A stretch of 64,000 nt of DNA. Origin: Hermatobates lingyangjiaoensis. Taxonomy: Eukaryota > Arthropoda > Insecta > Hemiptera > Hermatobatidae. Position 1 is the first letter of the stretch; each line of letters starts with the position of its first letter. The stretch lies in NCBI GenBank assembly GCA_026182355.1, contig JAPFBL010000958.1:1-64000 (forward strand), written 5' to 3'. A model generated the notes under the pieces. That model had not been told where the DNA came from. It saw only the letters and a program-made list of their open reading frames with translations, and searched no databases. Of this stretch, positions 59,625-64,000 are shown piece by piece. The translations under genes were made by a program, and so were the position numbers.

Positions 59625-60200
59625 CATTATGGAGTTTGCTTAAAATTCCATTATGGAGTTTGCTTGAAACTATATCAAGAGGTTCTCTTACTACCATTCC
59701 CCTATATGGAGTTGACTTGGCACTCCATTACGAAGTTTGCTTGACTATATCAAGAGGTTTTCTTATCATTCCACTATGGAGTTGACTTGATACTCTATTA
59801 TGAAGTTCGCTTGATACTATATCGAGGTTCTCTTACTACTATTCTACTATGGAGTTGACTTGACACTCCATTATGGAGTTTACTTGATACTATATCAAGA
59901 ATTTTCTTATCATTCCACTATGGAGTAGATATGACACTCCAATATGAAGTTTGCTTGATACTATATCAAGAAGTTTTCTTACCATTTCACTATGCAGTTG
60001 ATGTGACACTCCATTATGAAGTTTACTTGATCCTATATCAAGAGGTTCTCTTATTACGATTGATAAGAGTTGACTTGACATTCCATTATGAAGTTCGCTT
60101 GGTACTATGATATTTACTTCCTTCTTCACTATGGAGTTTACTTGACACTCTATTATGGAGTTGGTTTATTCTTCGGAGTTTCCTTGGTATCGCACTATGT
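59625..60200. repeat. ~74-bp minisatellite in the 3' flank
   Basis: About 7.5 copies of CACTCCATTATGAAGTTTGC..TGATACTATATCAAGAGGTTCTC..CACTATGGAGTTGAC. It starts ~110 bp after the stop codon, so it may lie in the 3' UTR. Confidence 0.85.
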
Positions 60201-60204
60201 AGTT

Positions 60205-60840
60205 GACTTATGCTATATATATCAACTTATGCTAAATGGTGGCAGCATACCATAACGTACCAAATACATAACCTCACTAAAACTTTCTAGAATGGCTATC
60301 TCAATTTCATTTACTTTAGCATACTACACATTTAATAAAAATAATAACTATTAATAATACATAATTAACTTAATAATAAACAAAAAAAAGTCTAGCCTAA
60401 CTGTTAATGACCGGTCAAGACGTACCATAGGTTGTATAGCAGCCTACCTACCAAAAAGTTACCTTTTTAAGTTAAAGTTACCTTTTTAGGTTTAAAGTTA
60501 CCTTTTTACGTTTAAAGTTATCTTTTTTTGTTTAAAGTTGTCGATTAGGAGGTGCTGAGTATAGGTTTATATTTCCAAGAGGTCGGTGGATCAAAAATGT
60601 TTGGGGAAAACTTCTCTATATCCTACGCATATGCAAATGTTGTCTCGTCAACACAAAATATTTATAACTTTCTTAACATAAGCTCCTCCCAGTCAAGAAG
60701 CAACAGTAGATCTTTCCTAACTTAGAAACTCTTAAATACAGTAAGTCGTTAAGTATGAGTTAGATACAGTATAATCATATTGTATTTTTAAATCAGTATA
60801 ATTATACAAAAACATGAAAAACATTATCTATTACCAATAA
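60205..60840. other. No gene recognised
   Basis: AT-rich; a short tandem AAAGTTACCTTTTTA run at 60455-60535 (4-5 copies) is the only structure. Confidence 0.5.
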
Positions 60841-61155
60841 TCCAACCACAATAACAAATGGGGGAAAAAAATACTAAGATTTTTCTAACCGTAAAAAGCG
60901 GTCTTCGTCAGATTCAAAAACCCATCTGAAACACTAGATGCAGGAAACATCTGGTGAGGGGTTGAGAAGTGTGGGTGCGAAGACCCTTAAAAATTTGACA
61001 CCCTTTTAAAATACCATTCTTCCCTTGCAGTCCTCTCAACTCGTCACCAATATGTTCTCTGCATCTAGTGTTTCAGTTTGGTTTTTGAATCTGACGAAGA
61101 CCGCTTGTTACAGTTGAAAGATCCTAATCTTTTTTTTTTCATGTCATATTGTGGG
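60838..61155. repeat. PLE family A fold-back including 3' UTR
   Basis: Minus repeat 60838-60930 and plus repeat 61065-61150 with GAAACACTAGATGCAGG spacers between. Cores are decayed (GTCAGATTC on the minus arm, helix II changed). Confidence 0.65.
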
Positions 61156-61268
61156 AAAACAAAGTATAAAAGTTGAACCAGTGGGTTTCATTCTTTGCTC
61201 ATGTGCATCAATGTTATTGTATAATCTATTACTACATATGCCAGTTACGTATAATATACATAGTTGTA

Positions 61269-62227
61269 CAGGGTGGCCAAATGTCACATCGGACTTTTAA
61301 CCTTTAAGATCTTTTTTATTGTTGTAGTTCTAATTATGAAATTTCAACACAATATAAACAAAAGCCAGGAAATTTATTTGGGTAACTTTAACAAAGGAAC
61401 AAAATAAAAATTATTTATGAAAAATAACATCTTTTAAATGTCGACCATTCTCATTCTGGCACATTATAGCCCTTTCCTCAAAGAAATAAGGCCCTATGAT
61501 GTTATCAGCCATCATTGCACACCAAACTGTGCACTTTATTGGATGCAACTGTCTCATTTGAATTATTCTTGGATTCTCTGATCCCCAGAATCTGTAATTT
61601 TGAGTGTTAATAAAGCCATTCAAATGGAAATGAGCTTCATCAGACATCAGCAACTTTTAAATAAAATTTGGTTCATTTTGTGCCAACTCTTGAAGTCTAA
61701 TTGCATATTAAAGCCTTGCTTCGTAATCTGCTGGTTTCAGTTCTTGGACCATTTGCACCTTGTACGGAAAGAGTTTGAGGCTATGAAGAATTCTCCTTAA
61801 AGAACTTCGGGATATCCCAAGTTTACTTGAGCGTCTTCGAGTTGATATTGTTGCAGTCTCTTCAACACTTTCCCTTACTCTTTCACGGTTTTCGTCTGTT
61901 CTTACATTCCGAGGTCTCTCCCAGTTCGTGGAAGGTCAGTTACTGCACCTTGTTGCTCAGACTGACGAACTATGCTCCTTATTGCATTGTCACTAGGTGC
62001 ATTTCTCACTTGGTAATGACGTCTATATGGTCTTTGAGTTGAAATAATTGACTCACGATTTTCATAGAATAATTTGACAATTTGCGTTCTTTCTGGAATG
62101 CTGTACTTTTCCATGATTAATTTCCAATGATTCTAATATAATATTATCTGAAAAAAATATTAATAATAACTATATTTAGCAAATTGACAGCATATTAAAA
62201 ACCTGAAGTGTCTTTTGGCCCACCCTG
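61269..62227 (-). mobile_element. Tc1/mariner-type element, internally deleted (959 bp)
   Basis: TA-CAGGGTGGCCAAATGTCAC at the left and GTGTCTTTTGGCCCACCCTG-TA at the right. Minus frames: MEKYSIPERTQIVKLFYENR, RRHYQVRNAPSDNAIRSIV (62114-61902), then SDEAHFHLNGFINTQNYRFW, ENPRIIQ, VWCAMM..NIIGPYFFEE joined directly to QNENGRHLKDVIFHK-stop (61411). The SDE acid is kept; the later catalytic acids are deleted. Confidence 0.85.
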
Positions 62228-62394
62228 TACATCTGCTAATAAAGATGTTAAAAAACAAAAAAAAATATTGTGGTTTGATCATTGATTGTTATTTCACGTA
62301 TTTATTGTGTTATCTTGTTATTACCTATTATATACAAAAATTACAACATAACATTAAAATTATTACACCGAATAAATAATTTAAATTCATCTTA

Positions 62395-62730
62395 TACAAT
62401 GGCATAGCACAGTGAGGGGGAGGGGATTCACCATGGGCAGCACGTACCAGGGGGCGGTATTTTGTGGGGGTAAAAATAGAAAATAAAAAAATATTAAATA
62501 ATAAAAACTAAAAAAAAAATGAAATTTAATTTTTTTACAAACATCAGTTTTTTTAAGGTCGTAATTGTTTTTATTTGTGTAATACTGTTTTAAACGAATG
62601 ATTTAAATATAATATTTATTTAAATCTTAAATATTATGTAAATTTAATTTAATTTAAATAAATATTTATGTAAATCTTACGACCTCCCGGGCGGCAAAAA
62701 TAGTTGCTACGTCACTATACTAATATTTCT
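62395..62730. mobile_element. Possible MITE with GTGGCGTAGC-type ends
   Basis: AATGGCATAGCACAGTGAGG at the left and AAATAGTTGCTACGTCACTAT at the right are imperfect inverted repeats, with G-rich/C-rich subterminal blocks (GGGGGCGG; CCCGGGCGG). A related end is at 57980. No clean target duplication. Confidence 0.4.
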
Positions 62731-63540
62731 ATAATAATTACTAAAAATATTGCAATAACTTAGTACAATATAATAGTTCAATTGGTAGCGTATATAAAAA
62801 AAAATATACGACAGTTTGCCTGTTGTCCTAAAGCATGGATGTTTCCTCTTCAAACCGCATGGTGCGCTTGTGTTCCCTTATGAACAGAAACTGACTTTAA
62901 TTACACCGATTAATTTTCTTCTAATTAAATATATAATTAGTTGTTAATTACCGATTTTTTCTTCTAATTACATATATAATTACTTGTTTTTAAAACACAT
63001 TAATTTGTAAAGGAAACTTTTTTTGTTTATTTTATAGATTTGTTTTGTTTTTTTCATAGTTGAGATTTTTTTTTTTTCAATAACGGGGCCTACGTGATCG
63101 TCAGTGGCTTTGTTTGTAATACAGTAACCATGTATTGTTTCCACACGACTGAAATGTTGATTGGAAAGATTCAGCAAGTTCAAGTAAACAAGACCAGTCC
63201 ACAGTAGAGTCAAAAATATTGTCCCGTTAATCCTCTTGGTGATAATCCACACCATACTGTAATTCCTGAAGAAGTAACTTAAAGGTCGATCATAAGTATG
63301 AATCCCAGTTCCCCCAGAATTATAATAGTTATTCGGACGATTATTGAAATGTGTTTAACACATCTCTCCATACAATCTTTATCGACAAAGTTCACATTTT
63401 CGTTCGAATTTTCTAACCATCTCTTTGGTTTAAATCATCGTCAATAAAAGAATAGACTAATCTAGAATATAACTTTTCCACTTATAAAGTTTTTACAACT
63501 AAAAACAAACCGTTAAGTTATCCGCTACTAAAAGATTTAC
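62730..63540. other. No gene recognised
   Basis: AT-rich; a 91-codon minus frame at 62980-63255 is Lys/Ile-rich with no motif and is not supported. Confidence 0.45.
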
Positions 63541-63715
63541 ATACTTTTTTTTTTTTTTTGACATCCATTCAAGGGTTTGAGGCTACCCTCTTGAGTAAAC
63601 ATCCTTACTCCGGTATGTGGTGCTCAGCCGGAGCCGATATAATACCACCGATAGAGCTTCAGGGATTTTCCCCTGTATGATACATCGCGTCATTACAGGT
63701 CTGGACCAGAACGGA
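63541..63715 (-). repeat. Poly(A)-tailed retroelement 3' end
   Basis: On the minus strand GGTCCAGACCTGTAATGACG..TCAAGAGGGTAGCCTCAAAC..CCATTCAAGGG-type sequence ends in a run of 16 A (63547-63561 as T on +). Likely a LINE or SINE tail; family not recognised. Confidence 0.5.
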
Positions 63716-63774
63716 TAACATTTTTAGAACAAATGGTGAGAAAACAGCAAAATGATGCTTGTAAATTATTTTAT

Positions 63775-64000
63775 ATATATACATATAAAAAGATTTCACA
63801 TAAACACGTGAAATAACAATCAATGATCAAACCACAATAAGAAAATGGGAAAGCAAGGCTAGGATCTTTCAACCGTAACAAGCGGTCTTCGTTCAAAAAC
63901 CGAACAGTTGGGTTTTCGACTCTGACGAAGACCGCTTGTTACGGTTGAAAGATCTTAGTCTTGCTTTCCCATTTTCTTATTGTGGTTTGATCATATATAT
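63775..64000. repeat. PLE family A fold-back
   Basis: Minus unit 63790-63905 (core broken, TCGTTCAAAAAC) and plus unit 63906-64000 (motif 63922-63956), ending at the window edge in TATATAT. Confidence 0.8.
63922..63956 (+). ncRNA. Hammerhead-like motif, family A
   Basis: CUGACGA-A-GACCG..CGGUU-GAA-AGAUCU-U, helix I GACU/AGUC. Confidence 0.7.

Noticed and set aside
62980..63255. 91-codon minus-strand frame
   Set aside because: Low-complexity Lys/Ile/Thr composition, no domain, no splice context.

Overview
The window is non-coding-rich, AT-rich animal DNA. Introns, canonical GT-AG splice sites and metazoan transposons (Penelope-like, Jockey-like, Tc1/mariner, pogo, hAT, Helitron, tRNA-derived SINEs) show a metazoan, probably an invertebrate. 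A Jockey-like reverse transcriptase and a SINE whose 3' end reads CCTAACCT (like the arthropod TTAGG telomere unit) hint at an arthropod, but that is weak evidence and the species cannot be named from the sequence.

One host gene is visible. It is a beta-1,4-galactosyltransferase-family (GT7) enzyme on the + strand, split into at least seven coding exons at 19253-19375, 35625-35844, 41751-41959, 47170-47372, 51643-51765, 55685-55859 and 59384-59512 (stop at 59510-59512). Splice phases match at every junction and the joined exons give 393 codons. DVD, WGWGGEDDD and the M..H metal-ligand motif are all present. The position equivalent to Tyr289 of mammalian B4GALT1 is Leu, which predicts UDP-GalNAc rather than UDP-Gal use. 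The first exon(s), with start codon, cytoplasmic tail and membrane anchor, are not recognised and probably lie upstream of the window.

Almost everything else is repeat. Positions 1-19 kb hold a Jockey-like RT relic, a triplicated Helitron helicase fragment, a tandem array of tRNA-like SINE heads (3.35-5.06 kb), many fold-back elements, a degenerate Penelope-like element (PLE) at 10.5-11.8 kb, a mariner relic (14.8-15.5 kb) and an ~880-bp palindrome (17.4-18.3 kb). Introns 1-6 hold PLE 3' ends with GIY-YIG endonuclease ORFs, a ~2-kb tandem segmental duplication (23.1-27.9 kb) whose second copy took a mariner insertion, a ~137-bp satellite (29.2-32.2 kb), several minisatellites, a series of internally deleted DNA transposons, and a tandem array of broken copies of the gene's own exon 4 (47.4-48.0 kb). 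Downstream of the gene are a ~74-bp minisatellite, a Tc1/mariner relic and more PLE fragments.

The most striking system is RNA-level. More than fifteen sequence families of short PLE terminal repeats, many in head-to-head pairs and bordered by (TA)n, carry a minimal hammerhead-ribozyme core: CUGANGA, one extra base, helix II, GAA, a self-complementary 4- or 6-nt helix III, then a non-G cleavage base. Helices I, II and III differ in sequence between families yet keep pairing. The self-complementary helix III implies action as dimers, and two arrays of 6 and 7 head-to-tail copies are arranged in a way that could support this. Minimal dimeric hammerheads in PLEs are an established class. The density, family diversity, extra base, tandem arrays and nearby GTRAGT donor-like motif seen here are the parts worth checking.
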